A stretch of DNA of 64,000 nucleotides from Coprococcus phoceensis (GTDB lineage: Bacteria; Bacillota; Clostridia; Lachnospirales; Lachnospiraceae): contig NZ_FNWC01000007.1 of the NCBI RefSeq assembly GCF_900104635.1, positions 682,001 through 746,000 of the forward strand, read 5' to 3'. The number at the start of each line of letters is the position of its first letter. Position 1 is the stretch's first letter. Under the pieces are notes generated by a model. That model had not been told where the DNA came from. It did no database searches and saw only the letters and a list, made by a program, of their open reading frames with translations. Shown here in pieces: positions 46,958 through 54,178 of the stretch. The position numbers and the translations under genes are program-made.

Positions 46958-47650
46958 ATGATTTATTCACATGAAGTACAAACTATGTGTCCAGTAGCTC
47001 AAGGCGTTAATCACGGACCAGCTCCAATCCCAGAAGAAGCAAAATGGGTAAAAGCAAAAGAAGTAAAAGATATCTCAGGCTTAACACACGGTGTGGGCTG
47101 GTGTGCACCACAGCAGGGAGCCTGTAAATTAACATTAAATGTAAAAGATGGTATCATTCAAGAAGCATTGGTTGAGACAATCGGATGTTCAGGAATGACA
47201 CACTCAGCAGCTATGGCATCTGAGATTCTTCCAGGAAAAACAATTTTGGAAGCTTTAAATACAGACTTAGTATGTGACGCTATCAATACAGCTATGAGAG
47301 AATTATTCTTACAGATCGTATATGGTAGAACACAGAGTGCGTTCTCAGAAGACGGACTTCCAGTAGGAGCAGGTCTTGAAGATTTAGGAAAAGGACTTCG
47401 TTCACAGGTTGGTACAATGTACGGAACATTAGCAAAAGGTCCTCGTTACCTTGAGATGGCTGAAGGATATGTAACAGGTATCGCTTTAGATGCAGACAAT
47501 GAGATCATCGGATACCAATTCGTAAGTCTTGGAAAATTAACAGATTTCATCAAAAAAGGTGATGACCCTAACACAGCTTGGGAAAAAGCTAAAGGACAAT
47601 ATGGCCGCGTAGATGACGCTGTTAAGATTATTGACCCAAGAGCAGAGTAA
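46958..47650 (+). CDS. Iron-sulfur cluster assembly scaffold-like (NifU-like) protein
   Basis: 230 aa. The N-terminal part resembles NifU/IscU scaffolds: Cys residues in WCAPQQGAC (about 48-56) and GCSGMTHSAAMASEIL (about 76-91). The C-terminal about 100 residues are lineage-specific. It is a common partner of the GGGtGRT protein that starts 19 nt later in gut Clostridia. Codon choice (GGT, GCT, ACA, CTT and AAA rich, few rare codons) differs from its neighbours and suggests high expression. A strong AAAGGAG site lies upstream. Whether it builds clusters is inferred. Confidence 0.85.
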   Translation: MIYSHEVQTMCPVAQGVNHGPAPIPEEAKWVKAKEVKDISGLTHGVGWCAPQQGACKLTLNVKDGIIQEALVETIGCSGMTHSAAMASEILPGKTILEALNTDLVCDAINTAMRELFLQIVYGRTQSAFSEDGLPVGAGLEDLGKGLRSQVGTMYGTLAKGPRYLEMAEGYVTGIALDADNEIIGYQFVSLGKLTDFIKKGDDPNTAWEKAKGQYGRVDDAVKIIDPRAE

Positions 47651-47669
47651 GAGAAGGAGGACGTAAAAA

Positions 47670-48680
47670 ATGGCTTTATTTGAATCATATGAAAGACGTA
47701 TTGATAAAATCAATAGCGTGTTAAATAGCTATGGAATCGCTTCTATCGAAGAAGCTGAAAAAATCACAAAAGACGCTGGACTGAACGTTTACGATCAGAT
47801 CAAAGGAATCCAGCCAATTTGTTTTGAAAACGCTTGCTGGGCTTACATCGTAGGTGCTGCAATCGCAATCAAAAAAGACTGCAGAAGAGCTGCTGATGCT
47901 GCTGCAGCAATCGGTGAAGGTCTTCAGGCTTTCTGTATCCCAGGTTCTGTTGCTGACCAGCGTAAAGTAGGTCTTGGACATGGTAACTTAGGAAAAATGT
48001 TATTAGAAGAAGAGACAGATTGTTTCGCATTCTTAGCAGGTCACGAATCATTCGCAGCAGCTGAAGGTGCTATCGGTATCGCTGAAAAAGCTAACAAAGT
48101 ACGTAAAAAACCTTTACGTGTTATCTTAAACGGTCTTGGAAAAGACGCTGCGCAGATCATCTCAAGAATCAATGGATTTACATATGTTGAGACAGAGATG
48201 GATTACTACACAGGAGAAGTAAAAGAAGTATTCAGAAAAGCATACTCTGACGGACTTCGTTCAAAAGTTAACTGCTACGGCGCTAACGATGTAACAGAAG
48301 GTGTTGCAATCATGCACAAAGAAGGTGTTGATGTTTCTATCACAGGTAACTCAACAAACCCAACACGTTTCCAACATCCAGTAGCTGGTACATACAAAAA
48401 AGAATGTATCGAACAAGGTAAAAAATACTTCTCAGTAGCTTCAGGTGGTGGTACAGGACGTACACTTCACCCAGATAACATGGCAGCTGGTCCAGCTTCT
48501 TATGGTATGACAGATACTATGGGACGTATGCACTCTGATGCACAGTTTGCTGGTTCTTCATCAGTTCCTGCTCACGTAGAGATGATGGGATTAATCGGCG
48601 CTGGTAACAACCCAATGGTTGGTATGACAGTTGCTGTTGCAGTTTCTATCCAGGAAGCAGCAGAAAGCGGAAAATTCTAA
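47670..48680 (+). CDS. GGGtGRT protein (uncharacterised conserved family)
   Basis: 336 aa. The name-giving motif GGGTGRT is at about 259-265, in a Gly/Met/His-rich C-terminal part (MAAGPASYGMTDTMGRMHSD). No known catalytic fold is apparent. Its gene follows the scaffold-like gene with a GGAGG site and ends at a strong terminator. Codon use is strongly biased (many GCT, GGT, CAC, TAC, TTC), unlike the surrounding genes, so it is probably abundant. Molecular function unknown. Confidence 0.9.
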   Translation: MALFESYERRIDKINSVLNSYGIASIEEAEKITKDAGLNVYDQIKGIQPICFENACWAYIVGAAIAIKKDCRRAADAAAAIGEGLQAFCIPGSVADQRKVGLGHGNLGKMLLEEETDCFAFLAGHESFAAAEGAIGIAEKANKVRKKPLRVILNGLGKDAAQIISRINGFTYVETEMDYYTGEVKEVFRKAYSDGLRSKVNCYGANDVTEGVAIMHKEGVDVSITGNSTNPTRFQHPVAGTYKKECIEQGKKYFSVASGGGTGRTLHPDNMAAGPASYGMTDTMGRMHSDAQFAGSSSVPAHVEMMGLIGAGNNPMVGMTVAVAVSIQEAAESGKF

Positions 48681-48724
48681 GAAACCGCGTAAATACGGGA
48701 TTCTTAAATGCAATAAAAAGTGAT

Positions 48725-48763
48725 AAAGCAGGCAGAGTGATAAACTCTGCCTGCTTTGCTTTT
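48725..48763. terminator. Bidirectional terminator after the GGGtGRT gene
   Basis: A 14-bp perfect stem (48725-48738 with 48744-48757), 5-nt loop, followed by GCTTTTC on the plus strand and by ATCACTTTTTATT on the minus strand. Confidence 0.9.
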
Positions 48764-48781
48764 CAATATCTTTTCAGTCGA

Positions 48782-50035
48782 TTATAGCTCTATTTTTTCA
48801 GGAAATGCTTCTTCTCTTAGAATTCCCCACATTTTTTCAATATAAGAAAGTGTATAGAAATTTTCATAATAATGATAATAAAAGGCTCCTTTTAAAGTCA
48901 TCGTGTAAATACCGTTTTCTTCTGTAAGAAAACCTAAAAGCTTTGCTAAGTTCAATTCAATCCCATAGACACTTTTTAGGGATACACCAAAGAAGTTTTC
49001 AAAATCTTTGGGATTTATTTTGGTACTGTAGGCAGTCCAAAATAAATAATACAGCATTCGTTGACGCAAAGAAAATCGAGTTGTTAATGAAGTTGGAAGT
49101 TTGTTTTCTTTACATCTTTCGCAATAAGCTTCTACAGAAAACGTGTTGATTTTGAATTGGTCATCTAATAAAGTTGCGGCAGAGCACCCAAAGCCTAAAA
49201 AATTATCTCTGGTCATGGAAGAATAGGATGCCTTTTTCTCATTTGAGAATGTCCAAATGGAAGTGCGGATATACCCTTTGTCTAAACAGTAATGTGTAAC
49301 AGCATTTAAAAGTAGTTGTTTTTCCTTTTTAGACATCGCTGCTACTGAACTTGACGTAAAAGCAAAATCAATGAATGGATAAATGGCTATATGATTCGCT
49401 CCGCTTTGAAATGCTTTGTCGATATCAGATTTTAAATCATCAAACGTTTGATTTGGAAGTGCAAAAATAAAATCCATTGAAACTGTTTCAAATGGAACTT
49501 CCGATAGTGTTTCTTTTAGTTTGACAGCATCAACAGTTGTTCGACCTAAAATATTTTGGAATTTATTTTGGAAGGATTGGATTCCAATGCTGATTTTTGT
49601 TACTCCGGCATCTCTTAGAGTCTGTAAAACTGTCGGAGTTACATTATCAGGATGTAATTCGACGCCAATTCCTTCTGTGATGATAAAATGTTCTTGGACA
49701 GCATCAATGATTTCTTTGATCCGTTCTACTGTAAGAGCCGGTGTGCCGCCACCAAAGTATAAGCTGGTAGCCTTTTTTCTTCCGATATGTTGACTTCCGA
49801 CAAGATGAATTTCATGGAGCAGAGAATCGATATACCGGTCACATAGTTTTGCTGAATACAGAGTTTTGCAATAAGGGCAGAAATTGCAAATGCTTCTGCA
49901 AAATGGAATATGTACGTATAGTCCTAAATTTTGACAGTCAGAATAGGGTAGCTTTTGATCATACTCATTTTGAAAGATAAATGGTTTTGTTGACCGAGTC
50001 AGCCACATTCTGGTGAGGGTTGTTATTGTTTTCAT
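48782..50035 (-). CDS. HemW-like radical SAM protein
   Basis: 417 aa. The HemW/HemN-type core has YVHIPFCRSICNFCPYC (about 40-56): cluster Cys CX3CX2C plus one further Cys, then YFGGGTPAL (about 93-101), GIQSFQ and the family's C-terminal HTH-like segment. Real HemW is a heme chaperone and HemN a coproporphyrinogen dehydrogenase; there is no heme gene nearby. Third and last gene of an operon with another radical SAM protein and a small Cys protein. AGGAG precedes the ATG. Confidence 0.85.
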   Translation of the reverse strand: MKTITTLTRMWLTRSTKPFIFQNEYDQKLPYSDCQNLGLYVHIPFCRSICNFCPYCKTLYSAKLCDRYIDSLLHEIHLVGSQHIGRKKATSLYFGGGTPALTVERIKEIIDAVQEHFIITEGIGVELHPDNVTPTVLQTLRDAGVTKISIGIQSFQNKFQNILGRTTVDAVKLKETLSEVPFETVSMDFIFALPNQTFDDLKSDIDKAFQSGANHIAIYPFIDFAFTSSSVAAMSKKEKQLLLNAVTHYCLDKGYIRTSIWTFSNEKKASYSSMTRDNFLGFGCSAATLLDDQFKINTFSVEAYCERCKENKLPTSLTTRFSLRQRMLYYLFWTAYSTKINPKDFENFFGVSLKSVYGIELNLAKLLGFLTEENGIYTMTLKGAFYYHYYENFYTLSYIEKMWGILREEAFPEKIEL

Positions 50036-50042
50036 ATTACTC

Positions 50043-50945
50043 CTAAATATATTTTAAATAAGTTTTCAGCATTTCAAAAATAATTTTTGGTGTTCCTTTA
50101 AATAAAAGAGTGTATTCTGCAACAAAGAAATATCCACATTCGTTACAAAGTCCCGGAATATCAATACAGCGTCCGCAGGTTGAAAGTTTGCCGTTCTCTA
50201 TGACAACACATTGGTCGCACGGTGTTGGAAAGTTATTGTTGATTAAATATGGAAAGGCACTTTGTAAATTAAATACGGGCACGTTTTCTTTCATCATTTT
50301 TTTAATGACTTCACAGCAGTCTGCTTTTTCTTTTTTGGAAAGAGCCAATTCTTTTGTATCAGGATACGGTGTATGAAAGTTAAAAGAAACCGCACGGACA
50401 TTTTTAGTATCGCGTGCGGCAATACAAACATCTTGCACCGTATTTTTGTTTATTTGGTTGATTGCCATATAAAAGCAGATATTGTCGAAAGTTGCATTTT
50501 TAATATTTTCCATGATGATGTCATAAGTGTTCCCGCGAATTGCATTATGGTGTTCTCTATCGCCATCAATACTGAGTAAAATTAAATCGGCTTCCGGCAA
50601 ATCTAAAGGGAATGTTCCATTTGTAACTACGTTTACAATTAAGAATCCCATTTCCTTTGCTTCTATGACTAAATCCCGCAAACAACGGGTTCCGTCTTTC
50701 CACAGAAATGTTTCTCCTCCGCAGAAAAAAAGTATACGGATTCCCATATCATACAGCTGCTGCATTTCCTTTCGAATTTGCGAGTAAGGATGAATGATTG
50801 CTGTGACGTTATTGACAGAACAATGTTTGCATTTTAAATTACATTTATCTGTAACAATAATCGTGCCGAGGATAGGCTCTTTTTTCTTGAATAGGATAGT
50901 TTTGATACCAAAATTTGCGAAATATATAAAGGAAGAAAGTTTCAT
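50043..50945 (-). CDS. Radical SAM protein with Cys-rich C-terminus (SPASM-like)
   Basis: 300 aa. The radical SAM motif CNLKCKHC is at residues 35-42. FCGGETFLW gives the GGE motif. The C-terminal third holds six Cys in three CxxC pairs (about 243-268: CDQC, CGRC, CNEC), a likely site for auxiliary iron-sulfur clusters, as in peptide-modifying SPASM enzymes. A hydrophobic, basic C-terminus follows. It lies 16 nt after the small protein gene and 7 nt before the HemW-like gene. The substrate is unknown. Confidence 0.82.
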   Translation of the reverse strand: MKLSSFIYFANFGIKTILFKKKEPILGTIIVTDKCNLKCKHCSVNNVTAIIHPYSQIRKEMQQLYDMGIRILFFCGGETFLWKDGTRCLRDLVIEAKEMGFLIVNVVTNGTFPLDLPEADLILLSIDGDREHHNAIRGNTYDIIMENIKNATFDNICFYMAINQINKNTVQDVCIAARDTKNVRAVSFNFHTPYPDTKELALSKKEKADCCEVIKKMMKENVPVFNLQSAFPYLINNNFPTPCDQCVVIENGKLSTCGRCIDIPGLCNECGYFFVAEYTLLFKGTPKIIFEMLKTYLKYI

Positions 50946-50961
50946 ATCATTTCTCGCTTTC

Positions 50962-51189
50962 TTAGTGTCTGTTTCGTTCAGGCATACAGTGCGGACAATC
51001 GTTTCTGGTTACAGCAAGCATGGACGCAAAAAGAACCGCTTCTGTATAGGTGTCGCAGCTAAAAATATGTTCTGGATTAATTTCATCGATATGGCAATCC
51101 GGTGTCTCACGGTCCAGATCATGGATTTCTCCGGTGTTTTTGTTTAAAATAAATTGTTTTCCATTAAAAGGTGTGTGATTTCGTCTCAT
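50962..51189 (-). CDS. Small 4-Cys protein leading the radical SAM operon, unknown function
   Basis: 75 aa, first gene of the operon, with an AGAGG site and start ATG at 51189. Cys32, Cys45 and a CPHC pair (65-68), with His23 and His41, suggest a small metal-binding fold; the layout recalls Ada-type zinc domains. No leader or signal peptide and no Gly/Ser-rich core is visible. Its position before two radical SAM genes would also fit an enzyme substrate or carrier. Both readings are inference; I do not recognise the family. Confidence 0.72.
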   Translation of the reverse strand: MRRNHTPFNGKQFILNKNTGEIHDLDRETPDCHIDEINPEHIFSCDTYTEAVLFASMLAVTRNDCPHCMPERNRH

Positions 51190-51241
51190 ATAAAATAGTC
51201 CTCTTTCTCTTTTGTTTGGCATTGAAGATGCATATAAATAA

Positions 51242-51270
51242 ATTATAGGAGATTTCAAGAAAGAAAACAA
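51242..51270 (-). promoter_or_regulatory. SigA-type promoter of the small Cys protein-radical SAM operon
   Basis: Minus strand TTGTTT (51265-51270), 17-nt spacer, TATAAT (51242-51247). Its -35 lies 6 nt from operator O1 of the sdpR-like gene. Confidence 0.55.
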
Positions 51271-51276
51271 GAAAAA

Positions 51277-51300
51277 GTATTTAGAAAAACTTCTAAATAC
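51277..51300. promoter_or_regulatory. Palindromic operator O1 of the sdpR-like repressor
   Basis: Perfect 24-nt palindrome, GTATTTAGAA then 4 nt then TTCTAAATAC. It shares ATTTAGA-N6-TCTAAAT with the second site at 51344-51363. It sits just upstream of the sdpR -35 box and next to the divergent operon's -35. Confidence 0.72.
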
Positions 51301-51303
51301 CTA

Positions 51304-51332
51304 TTGCAAATGAAACGAAAAGGTGTTATTGT
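51304..51332 (+). promoter_or_regulatory. SigA-type promoter of sdpR-sdpI
   Basis: TTGCAA (51304-51309), 17-nt spacer, TATTGT (51327-51332), flanked by the two operators. Confidence 0.6.
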
Positions 51333-51335
51333 ATT

Positions 51336-51370
51336 CGTAAGCTATTTAGAAAAAAATCTAAATGCTTACG
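51336..51370. promoter_or_regulatory. Palindromic operator O2 of the sdpR-like repressor
   Basis: ATTTAGA (51344-51350), N6, TCTAAAT (51357-51363). With one bulged T at 51343 the symmetry extends to CGTAAGC/GCTTACG (51336-51342 and 51364-51370). It would cover the predicted transcription start near 51339. Confidence 0.7.
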
Positions 51371-51388
51371 AAAGAAAGGTGGGATGTC

Positions 51389-51655
51389 ATGAGTTTTGCA
51401 GAAACATTCAAAGCGCTTTCAGATCCTGTTCGACGAGAAATTTTAATATTGTTGAAGAAAGGAACATTATCCGCCGGAGAAATCGGCAGTCATTTTGATA
51501 TGACAGGTGCAACTATTTCTTATCATTTGGGAATTTTGAAAAAGGCAGATCTGATATGTGAGACAAAGTATAAAAACTATGTGTATTATGAGTTGAATAT
51601 TTCAGCAGTGGAAGACATTATGCTCTGGCTGGCAGATTTGAAAGGAGAGGTGTAG
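51389..51655 (+). CDS. ArsR-family repressor, SdpR-like
   Basis: 88 aa winged-helix regulator. FKALSDPVRREILILL and GEIGSHFDMTGATISYHLGILKKADLI are the ArsR helix-turn-helix. No metal-binding Cys cluster, consistent with the SdpR type, which is regulated through SdpI rather than by a metal. It probably represses its own promoter through the two matching palindromes upstream. The ATG at 51389 follows AAAGGTGGG; an earlier in-frame ATG at 51362 would lie inside operator O2. The SdpI gene follows directly. Confidence 0.9.
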   Translation: MSFAETFKALSDPVRREILILLKKGTLSAGEIGSHFDMTGATISYHLGILKKADLICETKYKNYVYYELNISAVEDIMLWLADLKGEV

Positions 51656-51656
51656 T

Positions 51657-52286
51657 GTGAAAGAGTACAGAGGAAAAATTATTTTAACAAGTGTAGTGAC
51701 GGTTCTTCCGATTGTAATCGGATTGCTTTTATGGAACCGGCTTCCGGATACGATAGCGACGCATTTTACGTTTGATAATGTCGCAAATGGGTGGAGCAGT
51801 AAGCCATTTACTGTTTTGGGCCTTCCAATTATTTTGACAGTACTTCACTTGGTTGCAGTGACAGTTTCGTTAAATGATCCGAAGCGAAAAAATATTGGCG
51901 GAAAGATGCTTTCGGTTGTATTTTGGATTGTACCGATTGTTTCGTGGGTTATGTTTTTGTCTATTTATACAAATGCATTAAATATGTCAATTAATATCAG
52001 CATGATTTCGGGAGTTTTGGTCGGTACGATTTTTCTTGTTACGGGAAATTATATGTCTAAGAATCGACAAAATTATACAGTCGGAATCAAGCTTCCGTGG
52101 ACTTTGAACAGTACGGAAAACTGGAATCGGACAAACCGGTTTGCCGGAAGATTATGGCTGGTAGCAGGTGCTATTATGCTTGTCAACATATTCTTGAATC
52201 AAACTGCAATTTTGATTGGAATGATTGTTGTGATTGGGGTTGCTCCTGTCATTTATTCATTTGTATTATATAAAAAGGGAATTTAA
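51657..52286 (+). CDS. SdpI-family membrane protein (DUF1648-SdpI)
   Basis: 209 aa with about six membrane helices. The N-terminal DUF1648 part contains LPDTIATHFTFDNVANGW (about 29-46), and the C-terminal SdpI part has GIKLPWTLNSTENWNRTNRFAGRLW (shortened signature around 142-165). In Bacillus, SdpI gives immunity to the SDP toxin and sequesters SdpR. Start is GTG at 51657, one base after the repressor's stop. No sdpABC toxin genes are here, so the role may be a general membrane sensor. Confidence 0.9.
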   Translation: MKEYRGKIILTSVVTVLPIVIGLLLWNRLPDTIATHFTFDNVANGWSSKPFTVLGLPIILTVLHLVAVTVSLNDPKRKNIGGKMLSVVFWIVPIVSWVMFLSIYTNALNMSINISMISGVLVGTIFLVTGNYMSKNRQNYTVGIKLPWTLNSTENWNRTNRFAGRLWLVAGAIMLVNIFLNQTAILIGMIVVIGVAPVIYSFVLYKKGI

Positions 52287-52291
52287 AAGAG

Positions 52292-52323
52292 ATGTCTGTG
52301 CCAAGAATGGCACAGACATTTTT
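52292..52323 (+). terminator. Terminator after sdpI
   Basis: ATGTCTGTGCCA (52292-52303) pairs perfectly with TGGCACAGACAT (52308-52319) around AGAA, followed by TTTT. Confidence 0.9.
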
Positions 52324-52390
52324 GCTGGTAAAATCGAAACAGATAGGATATAATGAAAGCAGAGATATTGTGAAAAAGTAAGGGGTAATT

Positions 52391-53191
52391 ATGCTGGATA
52401 AAAAGAGATTTTTGGAAGAATATAATATTACAGAAGAAGCTTTTCGGGAAGCAGATATTGAATGGGAAGAACTTGCGAAAATTTATGAGAGCTATCAGAA
52501 GATTGAGGGGGATTTGCGAGATATCGGAAAGGATTTTGTAGATGACTACCTGTATGATATCGAAAAAGCGGGAATCCATTCTTATCGTTATCGAACGAAA
52601 GCGCCGGGGCATCTGATTGAAAAAGTCATTCGGAAACGAAGAGAAGCTCCGGAAAAATTTGCGTTTTTGAATCATGAAAACTACTATAAATATTTTACCG
52701 ATTTAATCGGAATACGTGTGTTTTTCCTATATCGTGAGGATTGGATTTATTTTCACAATTATATTACAAAGGTGTTTGAGAATAATCCGGATATCTATGT
52801 GGAGAACAGATTAGAGGATTTTGATGAAAATCCGGCACATTATTATATTGCAGAGCGGCCGAAGGTATATAAACGTTCAGGGGACAGTAAGATTTATGAT
52901 GAACGATTAATCGATATTAAAGCGGGAGGAATTTATCGGTCTCTTCACTACATTATTAAGTACAAAGGATATTATGTGGAAGTGCAGGGAAGAACGCTGT
53001 TTGAAGAGGGCTGGAGTGAGATTGACCATGATATTGTCTATCCGTATTTTAAAAATGATCCAATGTTGTGTGATTTTTCAACATTGCTGAACCGTTTGTC
53101 CGGAATGGCGGACGAGATGAGTTCTTATTTTCGAAGAATGAAAGAAGAAAAAGTAAATATGGAGCGTGAAAAAGCGCGTGAGAAAGAATAG
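52391..53191 (+). CDS. Small alarmone synthetase-like GTP pyrophosphokinase (RelA/SpoT domain only)
   Basis: 266 aa. A RelA/SpoT nucleotidyltransferase-type domain spans about 60-215: YRTKAPGHLIEKVIRKRR (about 66-83), FTDLIGIRVF (about 103-112), and GGIYRSLHY then VEVQGRTLFEEGWSEIDHDI (about 180-212). There is no HD hydrolase, TGS or ACT domain, so it should make (p)ppGpp or a relative but not degrade it. A charged coiled-coil tail (about 240-266) ends it. A TATAAT box is at 52349-52354 with a poor -35. Confidence 0.85.
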   Translation: MLDKKRFLEEYNITEEAFREADIEWEELAKIYESYQKIEGDLRDIGKDFVDDYLYDIEKAGIHSYRYRTKAPGHLIEKVIRKRREAPEKFAFLNHENYYKYFTDLIGIRVFFLYREDWIYFHNYITKVFENNPDIYVENRLEDFDENPAHYYIAERPKVYKRSGDSKIYDERLIDIKAGGIYRSLHYIIKYKGYYVEVQGRTLFEEGWSEIDHDIVYPYFKNDPMLCDFSTLLNRLSGMADEMSSYFRRMKEEKVNMEREKAREKE

Positions 53192-53219
53192 GATGTAGGA
53201 AACTACATTCTATTTTATT
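53187..53219 (+). terminator. Terminator at the end of the alarmone synthetase gene
   Basis: The 12-bp stem 53187-53198 with 53203-53214 (one G-U, GAAA loop) includes the stop codon TAG (53189-53191) in its left arm and is followed by a T-rich stretch. Confidence 0.75.
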
Positions 53220-53236
53220 AGAGGAAATTCTTTTTA

Positions 53237-53265
53237 CACCGATAAAGAAATTTGTGCATATGATA
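53237..53265 (+). promoter_or_regulatory. SigK-like mother-cell promoter of dpaA-dpaB
   Basis: The -35 CACC (53237-53240) matches mACm, the spacer is 16 nt, and the -10 CATATGATA (53257-53265) matches CATAnnnTA. All fixed positions of the Bacillus SigK consensus agree. Predicted start near 53272, just before the ribosome site. Confidence 0.65.
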
Positions 53266-53287
53266 AACAAAAAAGGAAATTTGATCG

Positions 53288-54157
53288 TTGAGAACAGATT
53301 TATATCAGTTTGCTGTTGTGGGAGGAGATTTGCGGCAGTGGTATCTTGCGGATATTTTGGCTTCAAAAGGGCATGGTGTATTGGCATATGGTTTGTGTAA
53401 AGATGAGAAGATTGAAAATGTAAAATATGTTTCATCGGTAAAAGAACTGATACAGGAAGCAGAGGTATTAGTGTATCCGATTCCCTTTTTGAGTCCAAAT
53501 CGAATGTCTGGGGCAGAATTAAAAGAGCGAAAGGAAATGTTGTCCTGCCTTCGGAAAGGACAGATTTTTTTTGCGGGGTGCATTCCAAGAACGGTCATGC
53601 AACAAATGGAAAGTCAGAAAGTTCGTGTTTTTGACTTGATGGAAGACCATTGTCTGGCAGTGGAAAATAGTGTTGCAACAGCAGAAGGAATGATAGCAGA
53701 AGCGATGATACGAAGTCCTAAAAATCTTCGGGGGAGCAGGTGTCTGATATTGGGATATGGAGTTTGCGGAAGAATGCTTGCTTCTTATTTGAAAGGGATT
53801 CGATGTGAAGTCGGAGTCGTAGATAAAAGCCAAACAGCCTGCGCCTGTGCAAGAGCTGATGGAATGTATGTTGTAGAAACAGATCGTTTTTTGCAGGAAA
53901 TGAAAACAGCAGATATTATTTTTAATACCATTCCGGAAAGGATTTTATCGGCAAAACAACTGTCGTATGTGAGAAAGAGTGCATGGATTTTGGATATTGC
54001 TTCTGGAGATGGTGGAGTGGATTATGCGGCTGCACGAAAAATGGGCGTGCAGGCGGTGAAACTTCCGGGGCTTCCGGGAAAATATGCACCGTATACTTCT
54101 GCCCAGATTATCGCGGATACGATTTTTCAAAAATTGAGAGAGTCTGTTGCTCAATAG
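53288..54157 (+). CDS. dpaA: Dipicolinate synthase subunit A
   Basis: 289 aa. With DpaB it oxidises dihydrodipicolinate to dipicolinic acid for the spore core. An N-terminal VVGGDLRQWYLADILASKGH segment, then a Rossmann NAD(P) fold LILGYGVCGRMLASYL (about 152-167) and the conserved PGLPGKYAPYTSAQII near the C-terminus. Starts with TTG at 53288 after AAAGGAAAT; no in-frame ATG is near. dpaB follows at 21 nt. Clostridia that lack these genes use other enzymes, so their presence is informative. Confidence 0.94.
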   Translation: MRTDLYQFAVVGGDLRQWYLADILASKGHGVLAYGLCKDEKIENVKYVSSVKELIQEAEVLVYPIPFLSPNRMSGAELKERKEMLSCLRKGQIFFAGCIPRTVMQQMESQKVRVFDLMEDHCLAVENSVATAEGMIAEAMIRSPKNLRGSRCLILGYGVCGRMLASYLKGIRCEVGVVDKSQTACACARADGMYVVETDRFLQEMKTADIIFNTIPERILSAKQLSYVRKSAWILDIASGDGGVDYAAARKMGVQAVKLPGLPGKYAPYTSAQIIADTIFQKLRESVAQ

Positions 54158-54178
54158 AAGATTGAGGGAGGAGATATA

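Noticed and set aside
48782..50035. Calling this gene hemW or hemN
   Set aside because: The motif is family-wide, the neighbours are not heme genes, and the operon context points elsewhere.
51389..52286. A complete Bacillus-type sdp toxin locus
   Set aside because: Only repressor- and SdpI-like genes are present; no sdpA, sdpB or sdpC was seen.
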